Shown piece after piece: positions 41,679 through 50,017 of a stretch of 64,000 bases of DNA. Each line of letters starts with the position of its first letter. The stretch's first letter is position 1. The notes beneath the pieces are model-generated. The model saw only the letters and a program-made list of their open reading frames with translations. It ran no database searches and had not been told where the DNA came from. Origin of the DNA: Desulfovibrio sp. JY (GTDB taxonomy: Bacteria; Desulfobacterota; Desulfovibrionia; Desulfovibrionales; Desulfovibrionaceae); assembly GCA_021730285.1 (NCBI GenBank), contig CP082962.1:3605501-3669500 (forward strand). Reading direction: 5' to 3'. The translations under genes were made by a program, and so were the position numbers.

Positions 41679-42029
41679 ATGCAGCCGAAAACCTGTGGCG
41701 AATGCGCGCAATGGATGTGCACCTTGCCAGGACGGCGCAAGGACGACGCGCCCATGGAACGGGTGTGCGCCAAGGGGGGCCGCTGTGTCTGCCACACCAT
41801 GCTGGCCGATCCGGCCTGCTTTGAGCCCGTTGTCGGGACCGCCTCCCGACCAGACGGAAACGAAGCGGCCACCTGCGGCGACTGCGAGGAATGGCGCCGA
41901 TCCCCTCATGGGCGTCGGCGGGAAGACTGCGAAGCATACCGGCTTTGCTCCAAAGGCGGCAGGCTCGTTTGCCGCACCATGCGCGCCGATCCCTTCTGCT
42001 TCGTTCACCGGGCGGCATGTGCCATGTAA
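41679..42029 (+). CDS. Cys-rich protein with two tandem modules, unknown function
   Basis: 116 residues, preceded by GGAGGG. Two similar halves: CGECAQW...CAKGGRCVCHTMLADPACF (about residues 6-48) and CGDCEEW...CSKGGRLVCRTMRADPFCF (about 66-108). Each module begins with CGxC and ends with a C-x-KGG-x3-C-x-TM-x-ADP-x-CF block, suggesting a duplicated small metal-binding fold (Zn or Fe-S). No signal peptide. I do not recognise a named family. It is followed after 149 bases by an ADP-ribosylglycohydrolase gene with its own promoter. Confidence 0.75.
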   Translation: MQPKTCGECAQWMCTLPGRRKDDAPMERVCAKGGRCVCHTMLADPACFEPVVGTASRPDGNEAATCGDCEEWRRSPHGRRREDCEAYRLCSKGGRLVCRTMRADPFCFVHRAACAM

Positions 42030-42125
42030 AGGCCGATGGGGCGCATTGCGAACCAGCGGTTCCCGCCGGCAAAAAATGCCTTTTGGGCTTTTCCCGCACA
42101 ACCTGCCTGCTTCCTCGCAAACATC

Positions 42126-42154
42126 TTGGACAATTCCGATGTATTTCGTATGAT
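42126..42154 (+). promoter_or_regulatory. Sigma-70-type promoter of the ADP-ribosylglycohydrolase gene
   Basis: TTGGAC (42126-42131), a 17-base spacer and TATGAT (42149-42154); the start is about 18 bases before the ATG. Confidence 0.75.
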
Positions 42155-42178
42155 GTTGCGCATAAAGCAGGAGGAAGC

Positions 42179-43087
42179 ATGTCCGACAACGCGACTGCCA
42201 TGGTTTTGGCCTCTTTTATCGGCGATGCTCTGGCCCTTGGCCCGCACTGGGAATATGATCCCGAGGCGCTCGCCAAGCGATTCGGCCTGGTGACGGGCTA
42301 CACCACCCCGGACCCCGACGGCTACCATGGCGGCAGGAAGGCCGGTGAGCTGACCCATTACGGCGATCAGACCCTTATATTGCTGCGTTCCCTGGCCGAC
42401 CGGAAGGGGTTCGACATCGACGATTTCGCCGCCAAATGGCGGCAGCGGATGGCGTCCTATGACGGGTACATCGACGGCGCCACCCGCATGACGCTCAAGA
42501 TTTTCGATTTCGGCGAGTCCCCCGAAAATTCGGGCTCCAATTCCAACGACCTGGCCGGCGCGAGCCGGGTGGCCCCCCTTGTCTTCGCCCTGCGCCACGA
42601 CCTGCCCGCCCTGGTCGAGGCGGCGCGTGCGCAGACCAAGATGACCCACAACCATGCCCAGGTCATCGAGGCGGCCGAATTTTTCGCCCGCGCCGCCTGG
42701 GCGCTTTTGTCCGGAAAACCCCTCGACGCCGCTCTGGACAGCGCCGCCGAAGCCGGCTACGCCAGCGCCCCCGTCGAACGTTGGCTGGCGCTTGGGCGCG
42801 AGTCGGCCGGTGAGGAGACCGTGGCGGCCATCGGCCGTTTCGGCCGGTCCTGCCACATCGACGAAGCCATGCCCGGCGTGATCCATCTCCTCGTCCGTTA
42901 CGGCGACGACCTGCGCACGGGCCTTGCGCAAAACGTCATGGCCGGCGGGGACAGCGCCGCCCGGGGCATGCTGGTCGGTATGCTGCTCGGCGCATCCCTG
43001 GGACGCGACGGGCTGCCCGAGGAGTGGGTCGGGGGACTCGCCGCCCGCGAAACCATCGAGCGGGATCTGGCGGCCATCGGAGCGTAG
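42179..43087 (+). CDS. ADP-ribosylglycohydrolase family protein
   Basis: 302 residues with AGGAGG before the ATG. The family removes ADP-ribose from proteins (DraG-like) or related substrates with two Mg ions. Relevant segments: FIGDALALGPHWEYD at the N terminus, THYGDQTLILLRSL, DGATRMTLKIF, and GGDSAARGMLVGMLLGA at the C terminus, where the metal-binding Asp of the family is expected (GGDSAAR). No drat/nif genes are nearby, so a role in nitrogenase control is not supported here. Substrate unknown. Confidence 0.85.
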   Translation: MSDNATAMVLASFIGDALALGPHWEYDPEALAKRFGLVTGYTTPDPDGYHGGRKAGELTHYGDQTLILLRSLADRKGFDIDDFAAKWRQRMASYDGYIDGATRMTLKIFDFGESPENSGSNSNDLAGASRVAPLVFALRHDLPALVEAARAQTKMTHNHAQVIEAAEFFARAAWALLSGKPLDAALDSAAEAGYASAPVERWLALGRESAGEETVAAIGRFGRSCHIDEAMPGVIHLLVRYGDDLRTGLAQNVMAGGDSAARGMLVGMLLGASLGRDGLPEEWVGGLAARETIERDLAAIGA

Positions 43088-43319
43088 GGGCGCCGCCGGG
43101 AAAAGAGGGCGTGTTCCTTTCGACGCCAACACGCGTAAATAGCAAATTATTTATTCCAACGCGCGGTTGCGTTTTGCAAGCGACGCCAGAGAACGCCGGC
43201 GCTTCACCGGATTTTACACCCGTTCCCTTCTGGGGTATGCAGTAAAAGATTGCGCCAAGTCCGCCGGCCCAGGCCGGAGCAAAAGGCCGTCTGCCCCGAC
43301 GGGCGGCCAGGGGGGGAAC

Positions 43320-43613
43320 ATGGAAAGCACCAAGGCGTGTTTGCCCGACATGTTTCAAAACCGGATCGAAGACCTGGTCAACGTCCAGACCACGGACGAG
43401 GAGATGACGGCCCACATGAAGGAGCTTACCTGCCGCATCCGCGAGCTGGAAGCCCTGGCCGGCGGCAGCGAGGATGATCAGGTGCGCCAGCTCGGCGAGG
43501 ACATCCAGCGCCTGTGCGACCGCATCCGCCGGGACTACGTGGCCATGGCCTACCACCAGGGATTCGTCGATGGGGCGCGCTTCAAGCAGATCGTCGATGA
43601 CCCGGAGGCATGA
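43320..43613 (+). CDS. Small helical protein, unknown function
   Basis: 97 residues with a GGGGGG site directly before the ATG. It is rich in Glu, Arg and Leu with heptad-like spacing (about residues 25-75), suggesting a coiled coil. No membrane segment or signal peptide. The frame is open further upstream but with no ribosome site. It is followed after 58 bases by another small unknown gene on the same strand; the two may be cotranscribed. Confidence 0.6.
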   Translation: MESTKACLPDMFQNRIEDLVNVQTTDEEMTAHMKELTCRIRELEALAGGSEDDQVRQLGEDIQRLCDRIRRDYVAMAYHQGFVDGARFKQIVDDPEA

Positions 43614-43671
43614 TTTCAAAACCGTTTTGCCGGCCCACCCGCCGTCAATACCTTGAGATGCTATCACCTCT

Positions 43672-43875
43672 ATGCCGCACAAGGATATCCAGGACATCGC
43701 CCACTGCGTCTACATGATCGATCTGGTGCTGCGCGAGATCATGAATTCGCCGCATATCACCAACAAGGCTTTCGCCACCCAGTGTATTATCGAAAGCTTT
43801 GTGCGCATTCTCCGCGAGGAAGGCTATAGCCTCACGGAAAACCGCCTCAAAAAGATGCTCGCCTACGCGCACTGA
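43672..43875 (+). CDS. Small conserved-looking protein, unknown function
   Basis: 67 residues, helical in character, with the segments IAHCVYMIDLVLREIMNS and FVRILREEGYSLTENRLKKM. A weak GAGATG lies upstream. Codon use resembles that of the neighbours. I recognise no family. A 7-bp hairpin (TGTCCGC...GCGGACA, 43877-43908) follows. Confidence 0.55.
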   Translation: MPHKDIQDIAHCVYMIDLVLREIMNSPHITNKAFATQCIIESFVRILREEGYSLTENRLKKMLAYAH

Positions 43876-44218
43876 TTGTCCGCGTCGGGTGTGTTCCAGA
43901 GGCGGACAGGCGCCGGTCGGCACAGCCTGCCCTTGATTGCGGCCTGCACCACGGGCCTGGCTGGACAAGATGAAGCACGCCGGATAGTAGCTCTTTTTTT
44001 CAACAGCACGGAGGTCCAGCCTGGACGCCACACGAAGGTGGGCGCGGTCGCTTGCGGCCTGCCCAGGGGACGCCCCGGCGAAACGCCATGCCAAGCCCAG
44101 TCCATCTGGGTATCTTCCATGAAATAGGCGAGCGGCCGCCGGCTGGCGGTCCCAACCATGCCCGCCCGCCATGGCGGCGACAGGCCGCTTTGCATCCGCC
44201 ACCGACCGGGAGTTTTTC
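43876..44218. other. Intergenic stretch before the acyltransferase gene
   Basis: About 340 bases. Apart from the short hairpin at 43877-43908 I see no gene, promoter of good quality or RNA. Confidence 0.4.
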
Positions 44219-45358
44219 GTGAGTACAGCCGTCAAACCCGCCTGGATGCTCGGGCCGGTCCGGGAACCCATCACCCCGGAAGTCTCCAAACGCATTGATG
44301 TCCTGCGCATTTTGCTCATGTTTCTGATCGTCCTCAACCATGGAGCCAAGGGCGTGACCGTGCGCATTGGCGACCCCGGGCCGCTCACGACCCTGATGGT
44401 GACGCTTTTCAACGACCATATCATCCTGGTGACCGTACCGCTTTTTTTCGCCATCTCCGGATTCTTGTTCCTGCGCAAGTTCGAGTTGTCCCTGGCCGCC
44501 TACGGCGAGATGCTGCGCAAGAAATTCTTCTCACTGTTCATTCCCTATGTGCTGTTCAATATTTGGATCGTCGCCTGGTTCTATTTCGTCGGCAGCATCG
44601 AGACGATGGGCTCCTGGAACTACTTTGTACAGCACGGCCTTTGGGCCAAGATATTCGGCGTCGGCGGCTATGCCACGCCCGTCAACTATCCCTTGTGGTT
44701 TTTGCGCGACCTGATGCTGGTGTTCGTCCTCTCGCCCGTCCTGCTCCTGTTTCTCAAGGAAGCCCCGGGGGTGGGACTGGTCACCCTCTTTGTCCTCTGG
44801 ACAGGGCTTGACCACGATCCCTACTCATACCACAGCTACTTCTTCATGTTCTACCTCGGCGGCTTTGTGGCCCGCTCCCGTCTGACCTTGTCCGGACGAT
44901 CCTGGTGGCAGCGCTGGGCGGCACTCGTTTTCATCGTGCTGACTGTCGTACTGGTCGCCCAAACTTCCTTTGGCATTACCGACCCAGTGGTGCAGCGCTT
45001 TGTTTTCAAGTGCTACCTCGTGATCGGAGTGGCCTTTTTCTGGTATGTCTCGTCGTTTCCCCGCATCCGGGACAGCGCCATGCTGCACCGCATGGCCCGG
45101 TTCAGCTTTTTCATTTATCTGGCCCATGAGCCCACGGTTTCCATTTTTCAGACGAGGCTCCTTTCCGTATGGGTGCCTGCGAGCGATGTGCAGCAAACCA
45201 TATTTTACTTTCTCACGGGAGTGGCCGTGACCTTCTTTTTATGGGGCGTGGGCGAAGTCTTTTCCCGGCTTCTGCCGCGCGTGTATGCTGTGGCCACGGG
45301 GGCGCGTCTGCCCAGGCGCAAACCGCTGCCAGCCGCCCTTGCGCCGCAAGGGCATTGA
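44219..45358 (+). CDS. Acyltransferase 3 family membrane protein
   Basis: 379 residues if started at the GTG at 44219, which has GGGAG at good spacing; an ATG at 44171 without a ribosome site would add 16 residues. About ten membrane helices. Motifs of the family: RIDVLRILLMFLIVLNHG near the N terminus with the catalytic-type His, PLFFAISGFLFLRKF, and a C-terminal FSFFIYLAHEP. Such proteins O-acylate surface sugars or lipids at the inner membrane. No polysaccharide genes are adjacent, so the substrate is unknown. Confidence 0.85.
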   Translation: MSTAVKPAWMLGPVREPITPEVSKRIDVLRILLMFLIVLNHGAKGVTVRIGDPGPLTTLMVTLFNDHIILVTVPLFFAISGFLFLRKFELSLAAYGEMLRKKFFSLFIPYVLFNIWIVAWFYFVGSIETMGSWNYFVQHGLWAKIFGVGGYATPVNYPLWFLRDLMLVFVLSPVLLLFLKEAPGVGLVTLFVLWTGLDHDPYSYHSYFFMFYLGGFVARSRLTLSGRSWWQRWAALVFIVLTVVLVAQTSFGITDPVVQRFVFKCYLVIGVAFFWYVSSFPRIRDSAMLHRMARFSFFIYLAHEPTVSIFQTRLLSVWVPASDVQQTIFYFLTGVAVTFFLWGVGEVFSRLLPRVYAVATGARLPRRKPLPAALAPQGH

Positions 45359-45463
45359 TCGATTTTCCTGTTTTACGGGAAAAGAGGATATTCGGACAGC
45401 TGGTATCATCCGTATTCATATTGGAATCATTGAAGAAAAAATAGAGAATATAACCAATTTGCA

Positions 45464-45478
45464 CGGCACGGAACATGC
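45464..45478 (+). promoter_or_regulatory. Possible sigma-54 promoter of the response regulator gene
   Basis: CGGCAC-GGAAC-ATGC followed by T: two mismatches to the -24/-12 consensus with correct core spacing. Start near 45490, about 19 bases before the ATG. Confidence 0.55.
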
Positions 45479-45508
45479 TTGGTCTCGCCAAGGGAGGAAC
45501 GACGCTCT

Positions 45509-45913
45509 ATGTTGCGTATCCTGCTTGCCGAGGATGATGCCAACCATGCCACCCTGGCCCGCCAGGCGCTGGAGGAAGAGGGACATGTCGTCACGACTGT
45601 TCCCGATGGCCGCGTTGCCTTGGAAACCATCGCCAAAGAGCCTTTCGACCTCATTTTGCTCGACATGCGCCTGCCGCAAGTGGACGGCCGCGAATTTATC
45701 GGCCAAGTGCGGGCCGAGAAGACCCGTCTGGCCGATATTCCCATCGTGGTCCTGACCGGCTACGGCCTGCGCCAGCACCTGGACTTTTTCAACCGCTTCG
45801 GCGTGCGCGACTATCTAGCCAAGCCGTACGACTGCGACGAACTCACAACCATCATCCGCGCCTACGACCACCCCGCGCCAAGCGGCGCTCCCAACACGCC
45901 GTCGGTGTCCTGA
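45509..45913 (+). CDS. Single-domain response regulator
   Basis: 134 residues, a stand-alone receiver. Acidic pocket in LLAEDDANH, phospho-acceptor Asp in LILLDMRLPQVDG, Thr in VVLTGYG and Lys in LAKPYD. There is no output domain, so it should act by protein contact, as CheY- or Spo0F-like proteins do. No kinase is adjacent. GGAGGAAC lies upstream, with a -24/-12-like sequence before that. Confidence 0.9.
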   Translation: MLRILLAEDDANHATLARQALEEEGHVVTTVPDGRVALETIAKEPFDLILLDMRLPQVDGREFIGQVRAEKTRLADIPIVVLTGYGLRQHLDFFNRFGVRDYLAKPYDCDELTTIIRAYDHPAPSGAPNTPSVS

Positions 45914-46093
45914 AAAGAAACCGCCGTCCTCGAAATTCGCCTGTACGAATCTCGGGGCACGACACGGGAAGCTCGTTGCCACTCGAGCCGCGCGCTCCCG
46001 GCTTCCCTACCGGGGCAGTGGACTTTCCCCGACTTTTTCCGTAGACCGCTCGGGTGACACTCACGCCATCCGGCGGCAACAAGCGAGGAAACC

Positions 46094-46855
46094 ATGCTTC
46101 GCATCGAAGACCTGCATGTGAAAATCGGCGACCGGGAAGTCCTCTCGGGCATCAACCTGCACATCGCCGAAAACGAGACGTTCATCCTGTTCGGCCCCAA
46201 CGGCTCGGGCAAGACCACATTGCTCATGACGCTCATGGGCTTCGGCAACTACGAGATCACCAAAGGCCGCATCCTTTTTCGCGGTCATGATATCACCAAC
46301 GCAACCATCTACGAGCGGGCGCGTCTGGGCATCGGCATGTCCTTCCAGCGACCGCCCACCATCCATGGCCTGAAGACGCGCCATCTGGTCACCATGTGCG
46401 CCCGGGGCGACGAAATCGACGTGGAAGAGCTGGCCAAGAAGGTCAACATGGACGAATTTCTCGACCGCGACATCAATGCCGGCTTCTCCGGCGGCGAGAT
46501 CAAGCGGTCGGAATTGCTCCAGCTCATGGCCCAAAAACCTTACCTGCTGCTTTTCGACGAGCCGGAATCGGGCGTGGACCTGGAAAATATGAAGCTGATC
46601 GGCTCGACCGTGCGCGAAGTCCTCACCGGAGGCATCGAGCCCCGGCCCGGGAGCAGCATGAAGCAGCAGCGGGTGACCAAGCGTCCCGTGTCCGGGCTCA
46701 TCATCACCCACACCGGCTACATTCTCGAATACGTCAACGCCGACCGGGGGCAGGTGCTCTATAACGGCCACCTGTGCTGCGAGGCCAATCCGCGCGACAT
46801 CCTGGACCACATCAGCCAGTACGGCTACCAGGAATGCGTGCGCTGCCTCAATTAG
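46094..46855 (+). CDS. sufC: SufC-type ATPase of Fe-S cluster assembly
   Basis: 253 residues, ABC ATPase with Walker A GPNGSGKTT (near residue 35), signature FSGGEIKRSE and Walker B LLLFDEPESGVD, all typical of SufC. It works with the SufB-type protein that follows after 17 bases. Together they form a two-gene SUF system, the form common in archaea and strict anaerobes. A ~20-residue insert around GIEPRPGSSMKQQRV lies before the switch His (THTGY). Confidence 0.93.
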   Translation: MLRIEDLHVKIGDREVLSGINLHIAENETFILFGPNGSGKTTLLMTLMGFGNYEITKGRILFRGHDITNATIYERARLGIGMSFQRPPTIHGLKTRHLVTMCARGDEIDVEELAKKVNMDEFLDRDINAGFSGGEIKRSELLQLMAQKPYLLLFDEPESGVDLENMKLIGSTVREVLTGGIEPRPGSSMKQQRVTKRPVSGLIITHTGYILEYVNADRGQVLYNGHLCCEANPRDILDHISQYGYQECVRCLN

Positions 46856-46872
46856 CCCAAGGAGCCTGCGTC

Positions 46873-48030
46873 ATGGAAAAGATCGATCTGCACGACTTTC
46901 GTTTCAGCGGTTCCACATTGGGCCAGATCCCCGATCTGCGCAATCTCGACCCGGCGGACAAGGCCGAGATGCTCATGTCCGGCGTGGATGTCGAGGAACA
47001 TCAACGCGCCGGCACCTATTTGCAGGTGGACCACGGCAGCGTTCACTGCAAGAGCCTGCAAAAGGGCGTGGAAATCCTCGACATCAAGGACGCCCTGAAA
47101 AAATACGACGGCCTGCCCGGCCACTTCTGGACACAGGTGGACAAGGACAAGGACGAGTTCACCCGGGCCGCGGCCGAGAATCTGCACGGCGGCTATTTCG
47201 TGCGCACCGAGAAGGGCGCCAAGATCACCGAGCCAGTGCAGTCCTGCCTGTTCCTCAAGTCCGACATGGTCGGCCAGAACGTCCACAACGTGGTCATCGT
47301 GGCGGACGATTCCGAACTGCATATCATCACCGGCTGCTCGGTGGCCCATGGCTCGAAGGGCGCGGCCCACTTCGGCATCTCGGAATTCTTCGTGGGCAAG
47401 AACGCCAAACTGACCTTCACCATGATCCACAACTGGGCCGACTCCACGGTGGTGCGGCCGCGCACCGGCGGTGTGGTGGAAGAGGGCGGGGCATTCATCA
47501 ACAACTACGTGCTGCTCAAGCCCGTCAAGGACCTGCAGTCCTATCCGGCCATCCGTTTGAACGGCCGGGGGGCGGTGGCGCGGTTCAATTCCGTCATCGT
47601 CGCGCCCAAGGGGTCCTATGTCGACTCCGGCAGCCGTATCGAATTAAACGCTCCGGACACCCGGGGCGAGATCATCGCCCGCACCATCGCCTCGGGCGGC
47701 ACCATCGTGTCGCGGGGCTTTATCGGCGGCAACTCCGTGCCGGCCAAGGGCCATCTCGAATGCAAGGGGCTCATTCTCGGCGGCGGCGTCATCCATGCCG
47801 TGCCCGAGCTGCTCGGCACCATGGACGGCGTGGAGCTGTCCCATGAGGCGGCCGTGGGCAAGATCGACCAGGAAGAGATCGAATACCTCATGGCCCGGGG
47901 CCTGGACGAGGATGAGGCGACCTCCACCATCGTGCGCGGTTTCCTCAACGTGGACATTATGGGCCTGCCCCAGGAGCTCCACGACGTCATCGAAAAGACC
48001 ATCGCCGAGTCCCAAAAGGACATGTTCTAG
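46873..48030 (+). CDS. sufB: SufB/SufD-type Fe-S cluster scaffold
   Basis: 385 residues, shorter than proteobacterial SufB (~495). It has the beta-helix SufBD core, with segments HIITGCSVAHGSKGAAHFG, HNWADSTVVRPRTGG and the C-terminal GFLNVDIM typical of the family. AAGGAG precedes the ATG. With SufC it should assemble clusters; no sufS, sufE or sufD is nearby, so sulfide or another donor may supply sulfur. Long hairpins follow the stop. Confidence 0.92.
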   Translation: MEKIDLHDFRFSGSTLGQIPDLRNLDPADKAEMLMSGVDVEEHQRAGTYLQVDHGSVHCKSLQKGVEILDIKDALKKYDGLPGHFWTQVDKDKDEFTRAAAENLHGGYFVRTEKGAKITEPVQSCLFLKSDMVGQNVHNVVIVADDSELHIITGCSVAHGSKGAAHFGISEFFVGKNAKLTFTMIHNWADSTVVRPRTGGVVEEGGAFINNYVLLKPVKDLQSYPAIRLNGRGAVARFNSVIVAPKGSYVDSGSRIELNAPDTRGEIIARTIASGGTIVSRGFIGGNSVPAKGHLECKGLILGGGVIHAVPELLGTMDGVELSHEAAVGKIDQEEIEYLMARGLDEDEATSTIVRGFLNVDIMGLPQELHDVIEKTIAESQKDMF

Positions 48031-48043
48031 TTACACCCGCCTT

Positions 48044-48099
48044 CCCCAAGACTTGGCCAATGACACGAATGCCTCATTGGCCCCGTAAAAGTTTTGGGG
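48044..48099 (+). other. Nested hairpin after sufB
   Basis: GGCCAATGA (48055-48063) pairs with TCATTGGCC (48074-48082), enclosed by CCCCAAGACTT and AAGTTTTGGGG (10 of 11 pairs, 48044-48054 and 48089-48099). It begins 14 bases after the stop. Confidence 0.6.
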
Positions 48100-48160
48100 A
48101 GGGGAGAGCGCGAGAGGGGGACCCTTTTTTCAAAAAGGGTCCCCCTCTCGCATTTCTTTT
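48083..48160 (+). terminator. Terminator of sufCB; dispersed hairpin element, copy 2
   Basis: A perfect 20-bp inverted repeat (48110-48129 with 48132-48151; GCGAGAGGGGGACCCTTTTT) is followed by ATTTCTTTT. The left flank AAAAGTTTTGGGGAGGGG belongs to the same modular element as the other copies but in inverse orientation relative to the gene. Bases 48161-48364 hold only a 14-bp palindrome (ACCGCAGCTGCGGT at 48203-48216). Confidence 0.85.
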
Positions 48161-48364
48161 CCCGCCGCCCGCCCTTGCCAGACGCGACCGGGTGGGGTAA
48201 GCACCGCAGCTGCGGTCGGCAGTTCACCCAGGCGTCGCCGCCCCGTACGGGGAGCTAAACCTGCCATTTCCTTTTTCCGCGCTGACACCTTATCCGTGCC
48301 GCGTCGGAAGCCGGCGACCACCGACATCCTTTTTACGGACAGGCACGCTTGATAAGGATAAGCG

Positions 48365-48937
48365 ATGTCCAGGACCGCCTTGCCTTTGGCTGTCGGCGAC
48401 ATAGCGGCCTTTGCCCGCGTGTTGCGCGTCAGAATCATGGAAAGCGAGACCGCGCCGAGCCATTTGGAACTTCTCAACTGGCTGGCCCGGGCCGCAGGCT
48501 ACAAGAACTTCCAGCATTTCCGGGCGACTGCCGCGCCCGCAGCCGTGCCGGTTTCCGAACCGCGCACGCCCCGGCTCGAACCGGTTGACGAAAACCGGCT
48601 CAAGCGCCTTGTCCGCCTTTACGACGCCGACGGACGGCTGGCGCGTTGGCCATCCAAGCGCGGCATGCAGCTGACCTGTCTGTGGACGCTGTGGGCCGCC
48701 TTGCCGCCCAGACGTGTTTTCGACGAACCGACCGTCACCGGGATTCTGGGTGCGGCGCACGGGTTCGGCGATCCGGTGCTTCTGCGCCGCGAGTTGTGCG
48801 ACATGGGGCTTCTCTGGCGCACGCCCGATTGCCGGGCCTATCGCCGCATCGAGCGCCGTCCGCCGCCCGAGGCCCTGGAACTCATCCGCCGGGTGCGCGG
48901 CGGACGCGGCCTTGCCCCGGCACTCTCCCAAGCATGA
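48365..48937 (+). CDS. DUF2087 domain protein
   Basis: 190 residues, with AAGGATAAGCG upstream. The N-terminal ~60 residues are helical (ELLNWLARAAGYKNFQHF). The C-terminal ~100 residues match the DUF2087 pattern (DGRLARWPSKRGMQL, DPVLLRRELCDMGLLWRT), a domain often found in putative regulators. No enzyme motif is visible. It stands alone between hairpins. A DNA- or RNA-binding role is only a guess. Confidence 0.8.
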   Translation: MSRTALPLAVGDIAAFARVLRVRIMESETAPSHLELLNWLARAAGYKNFQHFRATAAPAAVPVSEPRTPRLEPVDENRLKRLVRLYDADGRLARWPSKRGMQLTCLWTLWAALPPRRVFDEPTVTGILGAAHGFGDPVLLRRELCDMGLLWRTPDCRAYRRIERRPPPEALELIRRVRGGRGLAPALSQA

Positions 48938-49058
48938 TCCTCCGGAGGGAGGCGTCGTATCCGCAGCGCGTCCTTCCTTCCCCGGCCTTCCATGAAAAGC
49001 GCCCGGGACCGGCAACATGAACCGGTTCCGGGCGTTTTAACGTCCGTTGCGCATGACT

Positions 49059-49553
49059 TCAGGGTTTTGGGAGCTCGAAATAATCGGTCCGGTCGATGCC
49101 GGGAAATGTGAGCAGCACCGGGGTGCAGGTCCCCTGGCGAATGACGCGAAGCCGGCACGGGAAGACCTTGCCCGGTGCGATGCCGTATTTTTGCAGGAAC
49201 CTCGAGCCGGGAGCCATGCCGTTTATGAGCGTCAGCGTGTACGTCCGGCCGGGCGTATAGAGCGATTCGCCGGCAATCGGCGTGTCCGGGGTAAACGTGT
49301 ACGTCACGTCGAAGGCGGGATAGGGCGTGGGGATGGCTCTGGTCGCCGGCGTGTCCAGCGGTCGCGGCGTCACGGCGACGATGACCGCCTTGCCGGGAAA
49401 GTCCGCATAGGTACAGGGACCGCCGACGCGGGTGGCGGCAACGCCGGCCAGGGCGGTTGTCGGTTCGAAACACGGGGTGGCGAGCCAGGCGAAGGTCAAG
49501 GCAAAGGCCAAGGCCAGGGGCGGGATGACCAGGGGCGTAGGTGTCCGCGCCAT
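49059..49553 (-). CDS. Putative exported protein, unknown function
   Basis: 164 residues from the ATG at 49553 (AGGGGAACA upstream). The N terminus has a hydrophobic stretch (PLVIPPLALAFALTFAWLA) that serves as a signal peptide or membrane anchor. The rest is Pro/Thr-rich and predicted extended, with four cysteines. I recognise no family. It is monocistronic. Confidence 0.6.
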   Translation of the reverse strand: MARTPTPLVIPPLALAFALTFAWLATPCFEPTTALAGVAATRVGGPCTYADFPGKAVIVAVTPRPLDTPATRAIPTPYPAFDVTYTFTPDTPIAGESLYTPGRTYTLTLINGMAPGSRFLQKYGIAPGKVFPCRLRVIRQGTCTPVLLTFPGIDRTDYFELPKP

Positions 49554-49917
49554 TGTTCCCCTCCTCAAGGTTTTCAAGAAAATGAAGGGTTGAATAAAGC
49601 AGTATCGGCTGGTTGGTGAGCCGGTTCATTGGATGGTTCGGCTGGATTGTTGGATGTGGGGGCTGGATGGATGTTTGGGTTGGTGGGCCGGCGGGGGCAG
49701 GGCGGCCGCATGCGGCGCATATTTGAAGAATACGCCTTCGCGTCCGACCTGCCTCCCGCCGGCCCTGGCCATACGGTCCATGCCCGGAAGCGATTTCAAC
49801 TCCGGTCACGCGGTTTGGCCGCGCTGTCGCAACAGCAATTTCTCTCTTTTCTTTTGTTGAAACGACTGGCCTCCTGTTTCTCCCAACATAAAGAAACGTT
49901 CCAGGAGGGTTGGGATG
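49554..49917. other. Non-coding stretch with TGGAT-type low-complexity sequence
   Basis: From about 49600 to 49690 the sequence is built from short irregular repeats of GGNTGGAT/TTGG type. No gene or clear promoter is seen. It ends in the hairpin element at 49923. Confidence 0.5.
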
Positions 49918-49922
49918 GAACT

Positions 49923-49984
49923 CCCCCTTTAAAGTTTTTGAAGGGGGTCCCGGGGGAAACTTTTTTCAAAAAGTTTCCCCCGGG
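49923..49984 (-). repeat. Dispersed hairpin element, copy 3 (after the J-domain gene)
   Basis: Two hairpins in tandem: CCCCCTTTAAAG with its partner around TTTTTGAAGGGGG (49923-49947), and CCCGGGGGAAACTTTTTT with AAAAAGTTTCCCCCGGG (49949-49984). It lies 33 bases after the J-domain gene stop and likely terminates that operon. Confidence 0.75.
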
Positions 49985-50017
49985 CCGCCGGAGGCTCCCA
50001 AATCCTCTTCCTATTTC

